From: Kazachstania africana CBS 2517
Lineage: Eukaryota; Ascomycota; Saccharomycetes; Saccharomycetales; Saccharomycetaceae
DNA: 64,000 bases
Direction: 5' to 3'
Assembly (NCBI RefSeq): GCF_000304475.1
Contig: NC_018943.1
Location: 496,001-560,000, forward strand
Position numbers and translations under genes: made by a program. This document shows positions 29,801 through 38,748 of this stretch, piece after piece. The number at the start of each line of letters is the position of its first letter. Position 1 is the stretch's first letter. The notes beneath the pieces are model-generated. The model had not been told where the DNA came from. It did not search any database and saw only the letters and a program-made list of their open reading frames with translations.

Positions 29801-30986
29801 CAAGGTGTTTGCCCATGTACGTGCAGATACTAAAGAAAAAGGCCTGAAGAGACTAGAGAAAGCAGGTGTAACATATGGCACTTGGTCCGCTGCCTTTTCT
29901 GAAAATATTGAGGTTATATTGGGTGATTTATCCAAACGTCAATTTGGATTACCAAATGAAATGTGGACCAAACTGGGGAATGAAATTGATGTCATTATAC
30001 ACAATGGTGCTTTAGTCCACTGGGTTTACCCTTATAGTAAGTTAAGAGACGCAAATGTTGTCTCCACAGTAAATGTCATGAATTTAGCTTCCTTTGGTAA
30101 ACCAAAGTTCTTTGACTTCGTTTCCTCAACATCTACACTGGATAGCAAATATTATTTTAAACTATCAGACCAGCTGGTTTCTGAAGGCAAAAGCGGTATA
30201 ACTGAAGCTGATGATTTAATGGGTTCTGCTCACACACTCAGTGGAGGTTACGGGCAGTCTAAATGGGCTGCTGAGTATATCATAAGGAAAGCTGGTGAGA
30301 GAGGTTTAAGAGGTTGTATCGTAAGACCTGGCTATATTACGGGGTGTTCCACCAATGGGTCTTCAAATACAGATGACTTTTTATTACGATGTTTGAAGAG
30401 CGCTGTTCAACTTGGCAAAATTCCAGATATCAGAAATACAGTTAATATGGTACCAGTTGATCACGTTGCTGAAATTGTTGTGGCAACTGCTTTCCACCCA
30501 CCATCTAATGACGAGTTGGCGGTTGCACATGTGACGGGACATCCTCGTATTCTTTTCAAGGATTATCTCTACTCATTGCATAGTTACGGCTATAATGTTG
30601 AAGTAGTAGATTACGAAATATGGAAAGCATCTTTGGAACACGCCATAGTACAGAATAATGAAGACAATGCTCTTTATCCATTATTGCATATGGTATTAGA
30701 TGATTTACCTAATAGTACAAGAGCTCCCGAGCTAGATGATACGAACACGGTTAAGTCCCTGAAGATGGATGCTCCTTGGATTGGGCAAGATGTTTCAGCT
30801 GGAAAGGGGGCTACTGAAGAACAAGTTGGTATTTATATTTCATTTTTAAATAAAGTGAACTTTCTACCATCTTCTACAGGAAAGGGAAGACTTCCTTTAC
30901 CTGAAGTTGAATTGACTGACGCACAAATTAGATCAGTGTCCTCTGGAGCAAGTGCTCGTACAAGTTCCGCTTCCACACAAAATTAA
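26817..30986 (+). CDS. LYS2: Alpha-aminoadipate reductase
   Basis: The protein is 1389 residues (S. cerevisiae Lys2 is 1392). It reduces alpha-aminoadipate to the semialdehyde in fungal lysine synthesis, with an NRPS-like layout. After an N-terminal region comes an adenylation domain (about 235-800) with SFTSGSEGKPKGV near 422 and the RTGDLGR motif. A carrier domain follows with DLGGHSIL near 878, whose Ser takes phosphopantetheine from Lys5. The C terminus is a short-chain reductase with VTGATGFLGS near 971 and catalytic YGQSK near 1144. It is convergent with RAD16, as in S. cerevisiae. Confidence 0.98.
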   Translation: MTIENIWMQLLDNPTLSVLPHDYLRPQQEPFIKQEELIVQLPQLDLPFEGFEDKYTVFLALWSTLIFRLSGDADIVLYITGNKVLRFQIQAECTFQHLIEIIRSKLDELSNIVDEINFDCFAEKIQQEQDLEKTPQLFRLAGLLDASSDFKLNAFKYHPLDLAINLRSINNTHTLELIFNAYIYSTERIQTLSDQFIQFISVVQQNPQCVITQASLVTPESLNRLPNPTRDLDWCGFVGCIQDIFQDNAESFPDRTCVVETGSSKMPRRTFTYQDINRASNIVAHYLIDTGIKVGDVVMIYSSRGVDLMICVLGVLKAGATFSVIDPAYPPARQTVYLDVARPKGLIVIRSAGVLDSLVENFIKDELEVITRIPSVAIQADGTLQGSLDQTNDILSKYETMKDQRTGVIVGPDSNPTLSFTSGSEGKPKGVLGRHYSLAYYFSWMASQFNLSSKDRFTMLSGIAHDPIQRDMFTPLFLGAQLYVPTEEDICTPGQLAKWMSDNNCTITHLTPAMGQLLTAQAVTPFPKLHHAFFVGDVLTKRDCLRLQTLAENCCIVNMYGTTETQRAVSYFEVHSRTQDPDFLKNLKNVMPAGRGMKNVQLLVINRNDRSQICGVGEVGEIYVRAAGLAEGYRGLPDLNKEKFVKNWFVDDGHWNHLDKDRGEPWRKFWLGPRDRLYRTGDLGRYLPNGDCECCGRADDQIKIRGFRIELGEIDTHISQHSLVRENITLVRKNANNEPTLITFIVPRFDMPNELAEFQTPVPESVKDQTVRGLIAFDLLGKDIKLFLRKRLPSYAIPSLILAWDKLPLNPNGKVDKPKLQFPTEKQLKTVVEYSPSTSDDGELSPIERKIRDIWSDILPITASSMSINDSFFDLGGHSILATKMFFTLKTTFNIDLPLNSVFKFPTIKTLAAEIVRLGKSSVQNNPQASTGSTKTAEYESDARQLVNTLPESYASRSTLKNDGTINVFVTGATGFLGSYIISNILNRSSDHQTFKVFAHVRADTKEKGLKRLEKAGVTYGTWSAAFSENIEVILGDLSKRQFGLPNEMWTKLGNEIDVIIHNGALVHWVYPYSKLRDANVVSTVNVMNLASFGKPKFFDFVSSTSTLDSKYYFKLSDQLVSEGKSGITEADDLMGSAHTLSGGYGQSKWAAEYIIRKAGERGLRGCIVRPGYITGCSTNGSSNTDDFLLRCLKSAVQLGKIPDIRNTVNMVPVDHVAEIVVATAFHPPSNDELAVAHVTGHPRILFKDYLYSLHSYGYNVEVVDYEIWKASLEHAIVQNNEDNALYPLLHMVLDDLPNSTRAPELDDTNTVKSLKMDAPWIGQDVSAGKGATEEQVGIYISFLNKVNFLPSSTGKGRLPLPEVELTDAQIRSVSSGASARTSSASTQN

Positions 30987-31096
30987 CTCACGAGAAAAGT
31001 GGACTTATGGGAATATTTTATAGAAAACCGAATACCTGTAGATAATATATACCATTAATTAAGAAAATTATAATACTTTCTACTTCTACACTTATT

Positions 31097-33427
31097 TTAA
31101 TTATTAAATAAGAACTGTAGATCAGCAGGAGTTAACCGATTTATGGCAGCTTGATCTTGATTTATAGTAGCATGAATCATATTAGCTTTCTTTTCTTGCA
31201 ATTCAATGATTCTTGATTCAATACTATCCTCTATACAAAATCTAGTGATTTTCACTGGCCTAAACTGACCTATTCTATGAACTCTATCCCCACTCTGCCA
31301 TTCAACACTTGGATTCCACCAGGGATCTAATATAAAAACTTGTGAGGCCTCACACAAATTTAATGCGACACCACCAGCCTTTAAACTAACTAAGAATACT
31401 TCACAGTCAATGTTATTCATGAAATACTTAATTGTTTCACTTCTCTGCGTAGGTGACATACTACCTTGAAGCTTTACCGTTTTGAATCCGGCTCTTTTTA
31501 ACCTCCATTCAACTAAATCCAGCATACTTGTAAATTGAGAAAATACAATTGATTTAATTGTCCTGACATTGCTCCGGAGCTTATATAACTCTTCCACAAG
31601 GGCTTCAATTTTAGTAGATGATCTCCATGTGCCTTTCAAATTTAGTCTGCTAACAATACTTTGTTTATTAAACGCATCAACGTCGACCTCTAAAGAAGGT
31701 TGTGAAAGATCAATACTTAAACCGATGTGACAAACTGGGCATGTCAAGTTATTATTGGTTTCTAAATACGATTCCACATATTCTTGAACACAAAGTCTGC
31801 AAAACTTATGATGACATCTCGATTCAATTGGCTCTTCAGCTTCATCATCACATAACTGGCAAACAATAACGCCAGTAGTATCCGTCAAATCCTTTGTCAA
31901 TCTCTTTAAAACTAAATCAGGATGATCGGCTAACTGTCTCATTCTTGTGATCAATGAAAAAATATTAGCATAATTATTGAGAACAACACCTTCTTCGACA
32001 TACGAGTTATATTTCCTCTGCACGTCAGAATACAAACTTCGGTAAAGATCTTTTTCCTCCTCATTGAAATAATCACGTCTAACAGTCACAATTCTTGGTG
32101 GTAGACCTAAGTCGTCGGCTCTTTCTACTTTAGTTCTTCTTAACATAATATTTTTTAATAAAATTTGAATATTATTAAATGATTCTAGGCCTGGACCTTC
32201 GACACCATACTTTTGGATATTTTTTAACATAAAATGATTAAAAAAATTTGTGTGTTGCATTATAACGTGGCTACAACTATCACAATGCATATTGTCGGAA
32301 AATTTCCACTCTTTGGAGGCACAATCACATTTAGTGCAGAAATATTTAGAAAATGGATCGATACCTAAAAACCTAATCAAGGAATACATTTCACCAATTC
32401 TATTTTGCAAAGGAGTACCACTTAAACACCACCTTTTTTTAGTTCTCAAAAGATTTACGGCTCTGGCAGTATTACTCTGTCTATCTTTAATGTTATGGGC
32501 CTCATCTAGAATCACCCTATAAAACTCCATGTTATGTAAAGCTGAAGGCTCTTTAACCAGGCCATGTTTTCTTCTGAACCCATAATTTTGCTTTCTGAAA
32601 ACAGATTCTAAAACAGCATATGTGGTGAGAATGACATCATAACCAGCCATGTCAGCAATGTTCACAGTTTTTGAGGAACCATGATACACATATACTTTTA
32701 GTTTACCATTCGTATGTTGTTCTATTTCGTCTTTCCATTGTATCAGGGCGACAGTTGGTGCTACAACCAAAGAAGGCGTCTTGGCTACATCACTCATCAA
32801 GAGGGCAATAGTCTGAATTGTCTTACCCATACCCATCTCGTCTGCCAAAACCCCTCCAGCATACATACCATCTTCCTGAGATATTAACCAGTGCAGTCCC
32901 TCTAGTTGGAAAGGAAGAAGCTTTATATTCATACCATCTGGCTGAGTAGCTCTAGTTGGAACATACGCTGGAGCATTTTGCAAATCGGGAAATACATTCT
33001 GTAGTTCTGGATGATTTTCAAAAAGTCTTATCGTGTTTCTTTCATATGGGGTTAACTTCGGTCCTTTATCCTTCTTCTTCTTGGCTGGTGCACGTTTACG
33101 TTCAGGCCTTGTAGTCCTACGCCTTTTTGATAAAGGCTCATCATCGTCATCATCATCTTCTTCTAATCTTTCAGTCTTTATAGTAAAGTCCTCACTTAGG
33201 GTTTCTTCATCAGCAGAATCCGGTATGATTTCAATTCTATCCTCGTATTCGTCCTTGAAAAGTAAGACAGCATTATCTCTATACTCATCATCACTAGTAC
33301 TTTCAATTTTCAATGTCTTCTCATCATCCTCATCTGTCTCATGGTCACTTATTTCTTTATAGCTAACTTTTTGTGCGGACGCTCTAGTACGTCTACGCCG
33401 TATAAACCCACCTTCTTCTTGCACCAT
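31097..33427 (-). CDS. RAD16: Rad16, global-genome nucleotide excision repair ATPase
   Basis: The protein is 776 residues (S. cerevisiae Rad16 is 790). It is an SNF2-family ATPase with a RING finger, acting with Rad7 in repair of silent chromatin. The N-terminal 130 residues are acidic then basic ([19 protein letters not shown]). Helicase motif I DEMGMGKT lies near 194 and DEAH near 307. A Cys cluster (CTKCDC...CDSC, about 361-384) interrupts the ATPase, then comes a C3HC4 RING (CQLCDDE to CPVC, about 522-564) and helicase motifs V/VI near 690-720. It lies between LYS2 and SUS1; CYC8, expected here, is missing. Confidence 0.97.
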   Translation of the reverse strand: MVQEEGGFIRRRRTRASAQKVSYKEISDHETDEDDEKTLKIESTSDDEYRDNAVLLFKDEYEDRIEIIPDSADEETLSEDFTIKTERLEEDDDDDDEPLSKRRRTTRPERKRAPAKKKKDKGPKLTPYERNTIRLFENHPELQNVFPDLQNAPAYVPTRATQPDGMNIKLLPFQLEGLHWLISQEDGMYAGGVLADEMGMGKTIQTIALLMSDVAKTPSLVVAPTVALIQWKDEIEQHTNGKLKVYVYHGSSKTVNIADMAGYDVILTTYAVLESVFRKQNYGFRRKHGLVKEPSALHNMEFYRVILDEAHNIKDRQSNTARAVNLLRTKKRWCLSGTPLQNRIGEMYSLIRFLGIDPFSKYFCTKCDCASKEWKFSDNMHCDSCSHVIMQHTNFFNHFMLKNIQKYGVEGPGLESFNNIQILLKNIMLRRTKVERADDLGLPPRIVTVRRDYFNEEEKDLYRSLYSDVQRKYNSYVEEGVVLNNYANIFSLITRMRQLADHPDLVLKRLTKDLTDTTGVIVCQLCDDEAEEPIESRCHHKFCRLCVQEYVESYLETNNNLTCPVCHIGLSIDLSQPSLEVDVDAFNKQSIVSRLNLKGTWRSSTKIEALVEELYKLRSNVRTIKSIVFSQFTSMLDLVEWRLKRAGFKTVKLQGSMSPTQRSETIKYFMNNIDCEVFLVSLKAGGVALNLCEASQVFILDPWWNPSVEWQSGDRVHRIGQFRPVKITRFCIEDSIESRIIELQEKKANMIHATINQDQAAINRLTPADLQFLFNN

Positions 33428-33738
33428 ATCGAGCCTTGTTTAGCTATGTTTTAAGACTCTTACTAATACATTGTCTATTTTATTTTATATCTACTAGATT
33501 GAAATATTTTTTGATTCGATCCGATGCTGTTCAGAAAAAGAAATTCACTTGAAAGACGGTAGAGGGACGGACGGTTGTCAATAACAACCAGGCTGAAATT
33601 AATGTCTATATACAAATTTATAGTAAAATACAATGAATTATAATAAATATACGAGTGATAAGCATTCTGTGCTTGAATGCTTCTTAAGTCTGACTCGAAT
33701 TGGAGATTTATCTACAACGAGTAACCCAGTATGTGAAG

Positions 33739-34187
33739 TTAGTCGGTTTCCACAATTTCATCCAGAAAAGCTCTGATCTGGTGCAGTACTAGCTCCCTGA
33801 TATCAGCAGAAACCAAATCTAAAACGGAATATCATAAAAGATGTTAGTAAGTGAGAAAAGAAATGATCAAAAAGAAAATAAGGTTTTAACTTAATAGAAG
33901 ACATACCTAGTGCCTTTGTTTCCACCTTATCTAGAACCTCAGGATATGTGGCAGTTTGATGAGAGTCGAGCTCTTCCCTCGTTAAACTCTTCACCTTATC
34001 TAGCCATCCGGATTCTAATAATTTTTCATTCAATGTGTTGGATATTCTACATCATCAAATGTTAGTATGGGCTATTCAATCGCTTCGAAGAAATGAATCA
34101 AAAAATATCTTACTTTTCGTAGTTTCCTGACTGAACCAAATATCTTTGAATTTGTGCCTTGAGATCTGAGTGCATAGACATAGTCAT
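33739..34187 (-). CDS. SUS1: Sus1, SAGA/TREX-2 subunit, three exons
   Basis: The gene is spliced: exon 1 34187-34114, exon 2 34046-33907, exon 3 33818-33739, giving 97 residues (S. cerevisiae Sus1 is 96). The joined protein matches the ENY2/Sus1 family along its whole length: LKAQIQRYLVQSGNYE, then LLESGWLDKVKSLTREEL, then KVETKALDLVSADIRELVL, ending in FLDEIVETD. Sus1 joins SAGA histone deubiquitination to TREX-2 mRNA export at the nuclear pore. S. cerevisiae SUS1 also has two introns, a rarity in that genome. Exon junctions were chosen from splice signals plus continuity of the family sequence. It is divergent from YSA1, as in S. cerevisiae. Confidence 0.93.
33819..33906 (-). other. SUS1: SUS1 intron 2
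   Basis: This 88-nt intron has the consensus 5' site GTATGT, TACTAAC branch point (plus-strand 33843-33849), a pyrimidine-rich tract and TTTTAG 3' end. Confidence 0.92.
34047..34113 (-). other. SUS1: SUS1 intron 1
   Basis: This 67-nt intron has the non-consensus 5' splice site GTAAGA (the yeast consensus is GTATGT), branch point TACTAAC (plus-strand 34061-34067) and a TAG 3' site. If retained, translation stops at TAA right after codon 25. Confidence 0.88.
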
Positions 34188-34612
34188 CGGGTTAGATCAC
34201 CGGGTTTTACTTCCTCACCTTCTCCATCATGTATATCATATCCATCATAAATCGATCCAAGTATTTTTTTTCACAACAAAATTTACCGAAATTATTGTTA
34301 AATGAGAATACATTTCTAGGGTTGGGTTGTCAAGAGGCTCGGATATCAACATTTTCATATAGGGTTGAGACTTCCCAAGTCAGGATATTGTGGAAAGTTG
34401 AGCCATTTGTAATAACTGTATAAATTTCAAGATAGGGTATGGTCAGAATTTTATATTTGAAATGTATCCTCATGGTGTGTTTATACAGGGTTGGTTTGCT
34501 ACTTTCTCTTGAAGACGACTGACGAACTTCGCAAAATTCTTAGTATTATCACCTAACGATAGCATCGAGCATCTGTTATAGTTCGCCTTTAGAGCTTAAT
34601 CATTGTTGGCTT
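34188..34612. other. Divergent promoter SUS1-YSA1
   Basis: This 425-bp region has no supported gene; a 64-codon ORF at about 34229 starts with ATG but shows no protein features. The segment repeats short AGGGTTG/GGGTTGG words (near 34322, 34363 and 34488), whose meaning is unclear. Confidence 0.4.
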
Positions 34613-35320
34613 ATGTCAATTAGGTCGATACCAAAGATAATCTCATTAGTCAAACCTTCAATCAAACGTTCGTTACAAGTTATGTGTGCAGTTAAAGGTA
34701 AACCTGAACAAGCAAAGATTACAAAGAAGGAGTCAGTAAAAAACGCTGACTTGTGTAAGTGGATTGGTTTAGAGAAAATAACATACTCCGATCCTAATGG
34801 GAATGAAAGACAATGGGATAGTGCTGTTCGTTTAACAAGAAGCTCTGGTGATATTGATGGTATTGCCGTACTGACCATTTTGAAATATAAGGATGGCAGA
34901 CCGAATGAAATTCTTCTTCAAAAACAATTTAGACCACCTGTAGAAGGAGTCTGTATTGAATTCCCTGCTGGTTTGATTGATGAAGGAGAAGATGTCGTAG
35001 CTGCTGCCCTAAGAGAGCTTAAAGAAGAAACAGGTTACATTGGAAAATTCTTAAATATGAGTCCCGTTGTCTTTAATGATCCTGGGTTTACCAACACCAA
35101 CTTGTCTATTGTTAATGTCGAAGTTGATATGTCACTACCTGAAAATCAAAATCCCCAATCTGAATTGGAAGAAAATGAATTTATTGAATGCTTTAGAGTA
35201 CCATTAAGTGAATTTCCTGAAGAGATGACTAAGCTTGATGAGCAAGGCTACAAGTTAGATGCTCGTGTGCAAAATGTTGCTCACGGAATTACGCTAGCCA
35301 GACAATACAACTTATGTTAA
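34613..35320 (+). CDS. YSA1: ADP-ribose pyrophosphatase Ysa1 (Nudix)
   Basis: The protein is 235 residues from the first ATG. The Nudix box GX5EX7REUXEEXGU is complete: the segment GLIDEGEDVVAAALRELKEE (followed by TGY) is near residues 121-140. LLQKQFRPPVEGVCIEFPAG precedes it, and FNDPGFTNTNLS follows. It hydrolyses ADP-ribose and related sugars to AMP. The first 23 residues (MSIRSIPKIISLVKPSIKRS then LQV) have six basic and no acidic residues, so they look like a mitochondrial presequence. An in-frame ATG at 34682 would give a shorter form (212 residues) starting MCAVKGKPE. The S. cerevisiae protein as I recall it lacks this extension. It is divergent from SUS1, as YBR111C is. Confidence 0.93.
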   Translation: MSIRSIPKIISLVKPSIKRSLQVMCAVKGKPEQAKITKKESVKNADLCKWIGLEKITYSDPNGNERQWDSAVRLTRSSGDIDGIAVLTILKYKDGRPNEILLQKQFRPPVEGVCIEFPAGLIDEGEDVVAAALRELKEETGYIGKFLNMSPVVFNDPGFTNTNLSIVNVEVDMSLPENQNPQSELEENEFIECFRVPLSEFPEEMTKLDEQGYKLDARVQNVAHGITLARQYNLC

Positions 35321-35453
35321 TACTATTATTTAGCCAAAAAGGATATTTAACTAATTAACGTCGATATAATAATAAATGATGAAGTTTTATAACTAAGAAA
35401 AGTCTTTACTTGTTGAAAACATCACAAGGTACAAAGTCAACAAAAAAAAATAA

Positions 35454-35535
35454 CGACACCAGCAGGATTTGAACCAGCGCGGGCAGAGCCCAACAGATTT
35501 CAAGTCTGTCGCCTTAACCACTCGGCCATAGTGCC
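35454..35535 (-). tRNA. tRNA-Ser (anticodon TGA)
   Basis: This 82-nt class II tRNA on the minus strand begins GGCACTATGGCCGAGTGGTT. The anticodon loop CTTGAAA (anticodon TGA) sits in an ACAGA/TCTGT stem. A long variable arm (GGGCTCTGCCC region) and T arm follow, and the 3' end TGGTGTC pairs with the 5' end, followed by discriminator G. A run of T follows as terminator. No intron. Confidence 0.97.
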
Positions 35536-36329
35536 ATAAACGTACTCACGTAAACTGTATCCGTTCCCGGATCAGGGCTGGCGAATGGTCAATTATGAAA
35601 GGGTGTACTTCTTCCTTCGTTATTGTCCTTATTGATAATATTACTAGATACGATAGACTTGCAAGGTAAGAAGTCCTTGTGTTTATTCAACGAAGCATCA
35701 TAGTAACTCTAGTTCTCTTCTATGTAATATACATAAAGTAACGAAGGTAAGGAAATAATTCAGAACGTACCGTTTTTATTTTCATCCTTCATCCGATAAT
35801 TGGATTGGAATCGATTCCGTCAAGAACTCAATTACTAATGAAGAAAGTTGATGAAAATGTCTCATACATAATTCCTCGGAGCCACATCCAAGTGAACCTA
35901 ATAGAATCCGTAATACGAGATATCTGCTTAAGGCATCCCTTAAATTACAAATAATACCTCAAATATTCATCTGAGGTATTCTCTATAGTTGAGGTTTAGC
36001 ATGATCTAGCTTTGTCTAGTACTATGCGGGATCTTAAGCGAAATGTAATGAGCACTTATGAGCATTTTGATTTGGATGACATGTCAGTGCTCACCTTCCA
36101 TGTATCCCATATTGCAAGCTCCGATTATGGTCTTTGATGCGTCATAAAATATTACGACAAAGAAGCCTTGTTATACACACTTAGCGGAAGTTCTTGCCTG
36201 TAACGGAAGGCTTCGGAAAAACTATAACAGTATATAAGCTCGAAGATTTCTTTCCCACCATTCAAGTTAGTGAAAAGTATCCTTGTATATTGATACCAGT
36301 AACCATCAAAATAAGCTGAAATATTCGAT
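35536..36329. other. Intergenic region tRNA-Ser to PAN5
   Basis: This 794-bp region has no supported gene. It lies upstream of a tRNA, a favoured Ty insertion zone, but no TG...CA ends or target-site repeat could be found. An 8-bp inverted repeat ATACCTCA/TGAGGTAT occurs at 35954-35961 and 35972-35979. Confidence 0.4.
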
Positions 36330-37466
36330 ATGACTGTTAATAGTAGACCAGTATTACATGTACTTGGTATGGGCTCAATGGGAGCTCTATTAGCCGTTAA
36401 CTTACTGCAAACGACTAGAACTGAAGTTATACCTTTGTTTAGAAATACAGAGAAGTTGAGCAAGTTTCAAAACGAAGGAAAGTCAACTATTTCTATCAGA
36501 AAGGTTTTCTTAAAAGAAGCACCTTTGGTTTCTGCGAAGCTAGTAAGAAGCTATTCTCCAGAAACTTTCAACGACGATCATATTGAAAATTTAGTCATCA
36601 CCACGAAGACATATCAAACAAAGGAGGCTATCAAGCCATATCTGGATTTCATTACACCAGAAACTAATATTATACTCATTCAAAATGGGTTAGGTGTACT
36701 AGAGGTTCTGAAAGATGAAGTTTTTGTTGAACAATCTAAACGACCAAACTTGTTCCAGGGGGTCATCGGACATGGTTGCTACCAGGATTCTGCATATATC
36801 TTTAATCATGCAGGTAACGCCGGCATGAAAATTGCTAGACTACCATGGGATGATAATATGGTCCAACACGAGTCAGTGTTGAAACAAGATGCAGTGGATA
36901 ATTCCTTGGTGAAGATTTTAATGGAGAAGGATTTTGCTTCTATTTTCAATACGACACACATGACTTACCAAGAAATGTTACTTGGACAGTTACAGAAATT
37001 TTTGGTTAATTCATGCATTAACCCGGTAACAGCCATTCTTGATTGTGACAATGGTGAAATGGTAGACTACTGCAAAGATATATTTACCTCTATTGTAGAA
37101 GAAGAGCTAAACATATTGGGACTAGCATATAGACCACTGTTTGAATACGAGGATCACTATAAAGAACAAACAGGCTATCCTAATCTAGATGTCAAGAGTA
37201 CTTTGAATACGGAAAGTATGGTTTCAAATATTATCAATCTTGGGTGCGTCATCAACGCCAAGAACAGTAGTTCAATGAGGCAGGATACGCGTTATCTAAG
37301 AGACAGTGAGATTGAATATATAAACGGGTACATTGTCAAGCTTGCTGCTAAGTTGAATCTTAACCCAAACGAGGCAAAGACCAACAGGGCCATTTGCCAA
37401 CTTGTAAACTTGCGACTAGGGCTTAATAGAACAAGAGCAGCTACTGGCGATTGGCCATTTAAATAA
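36330..37466 (+). CDS. PAN5: 2-dehydropantoate 2-reductase
   Basis: The protein is 378 residues (S. cerevisiae Pan5 is 379). It is a ketopantoate reductase family member with an N-terminal NADPH-binding Rossmann motif (VLHVLGMGSMGALLAVNL, glycines at 13, 15 and 18). The segment IILIQNGLGVLE and the C-terminal helical domain, with the family-type NSCINPVTAILDC block, follow. The product pantoate feeds pantothenate and coenzyme A. In S. cerevisiae PAN5 is on chromosome VIII (YHR063C), so its place between YSA1 and ALG1 is unlike that species. Confidence 0.92.
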   Translation: MTVNSRPVLHVLGMGSMGALLAVNLLQTTRTEVIPLFRNTEKLSKFQNEGKSTISIRKVFLKEAPLVSAKLVRSYSPETFNDDHIENLVITTKTYQTKEAIKPYLDFITPETNIILIQNGLGVLEVLKDEVFVEQSKRPNLFQGVIGHGCYQDSAYIFNHAGNAGMKIARLPWDDNMVQHESVLKQDAVDNSLVKILMEKDFASIFNTTHMTYQEMLLGQLQKFLVNSCINPVTAILDCDNGEMVDYCKDIFTSIVEEELNILGLAYRPLFEYEDHYKEQTGYPNLDVKSTLNTESMVSNIINLGCVINAKNSSSMRQDTRYLRDSEIEYINGYIVKLAAKLNLNPNEAKTNRAICQLVNLRLGLNRTRAATGDWPFK

Positions 37467-37751
37467 ATAGAATTACTCATAGACTATTATATAAGCAAGT
37501 GATATATAGTGCGATGGATCTTATGATGGCCATTATAGGTAGAAGGAATTATGCTGTCGCTGTCATTACACTCATTCATAAAGCGTGTGTGCGGAATCTT
37601 TTATCATCGCAGTAAATCAGAATTTTGCACTGGCAAGTAAAAAAAATTTTTTTTTCGAGGAATTTTCATATATAAAAATGAAGCTCATCGTTCATCTCGA
37701 ATCGGAAGGCTAACTTATTCAATTGAGACCACAATCTACAAGAACTAAAAA

Positions 37752-38636
37752 ATGTCCGAACAAGAAATTACCCACCCTACTATTGTTGATGGTTGGTTCA
37801 GAGAAATCTCTGACACTATGTGGCCAGGTCAAGCTATGACTTTAAAGGTCGAAAAGGTGTTACACCACGAAAAATCCAAATATCAAGATGTTTTAGTCTT
37901 CAAATCTACCGATTATGGTAATGTTTTAGTCTTAGACAATGCCATCCAAGTTACTGAACGTGATGAATTCTCCTACCAAGAAATGATCACTCACTTAGCT
38001 ATGAACTCTCACCCAAACCCAAAGAAGGTTCTTGTCATTGGCGGTGGTGATGGTGGTGTCTTAAGAGAAGTTGTCAAGCACGAAAGTGTCGAAGAAGCTG
38101 TCTTATGTGACATTGATGAAGCTGTTATTAGATTATCCAAGAAATACCTACCAGAATTATCCAAGTCTTATGACCACCCAAAGGTCAAGACACACATTGG
38201 TGACGGTTTCCAATTTTTAAGAGATTATCAAAACACTTTTGATGTCATCATCACCGATTCTTCTGATCCAGAAGGTCCAGCTGAATCTTTATTCCAAAAG
38301 CCATACTTCCAATTACTAAACGACGCATTAACCGAAAATGGTGTCATTACCACTCAAGCTGAAAGTTTCTGGGTTCACTTACCAATTATCAAGAACTTAA
38401 AGAAAGCTTGTTCTGATGTTTTCCCAGTTGCAGAATATGCCTGGACTTCTATTCCTACCTATCCAACTGGTATGATTGGCTTCATGGTTTGTTCAAAGGA
38501 TAAGAGCGCTAACGTCAAGAAGCCATTACGTGAAATTTCTGATGAAGAAGAAAAGGAAAAGTACAGATACTACAGTAAGAAAGTTCATGAAGCTGCCTTT
38601 GTTTTACCAACCTGGGTTGCTAAGGAATTACAATAA
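37752..38636 (+). CDS. SPE3: Spermidine synthase
   Basis: The protein is 294 residues (S. cerevisiae Spe3 is 293). It transfers an aminopropyl group from decarboxylated S-adenosylmethionine to putrescine. Motifs are [18 protein letters not shown] (about 94-111), the nucleoside-binding CDIDEAVI, and [12 protein letters not shown] (about 169-180) with the catalytic Asp. The N terminus [20 protein letters not shown] is typical of Spe3 rather than Spe4. In S. cerevisiae this gene is YPR069C on chromosome XVI, in the region paired by WGD with the YBR11x region. Confidence 0.96.
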   Translation: MSEQEITHPTIVDGWFREISDTMWPGQAMTLKVEKVLHHEKSKYQDVLVFKSTDYGNVLVLDNAIQVTERDEFSYQEMITHLAMNSHPNPKKVLVIGGGDGGVLREVVKHESVEEAVLCDIDEAVIRLSKKYLPELSKSYDHPKVKTHIGDGFQFLRDYQNTFDVIITDSSDPEGPAESLFQKPYFQLLNDALTENGVITTQAESFWVHLPIIKNLKKACSDVFPVAEYAWTSIPTYPTGMIGFMVCSKDKSANVKKPLREISDEEEKEKYRYYSKKVHEAAFVLPTWVAKELQ

Positions 38637-38748
38637 ATTATGTAGTAGTCGTATATACAATACATATATTGCCAAAGATAAACTAACATTCTGCATCATT
38701 GTTATATATTCTGAAAATTCCCTAAATTTATATAGTACTCTGTTTAGT

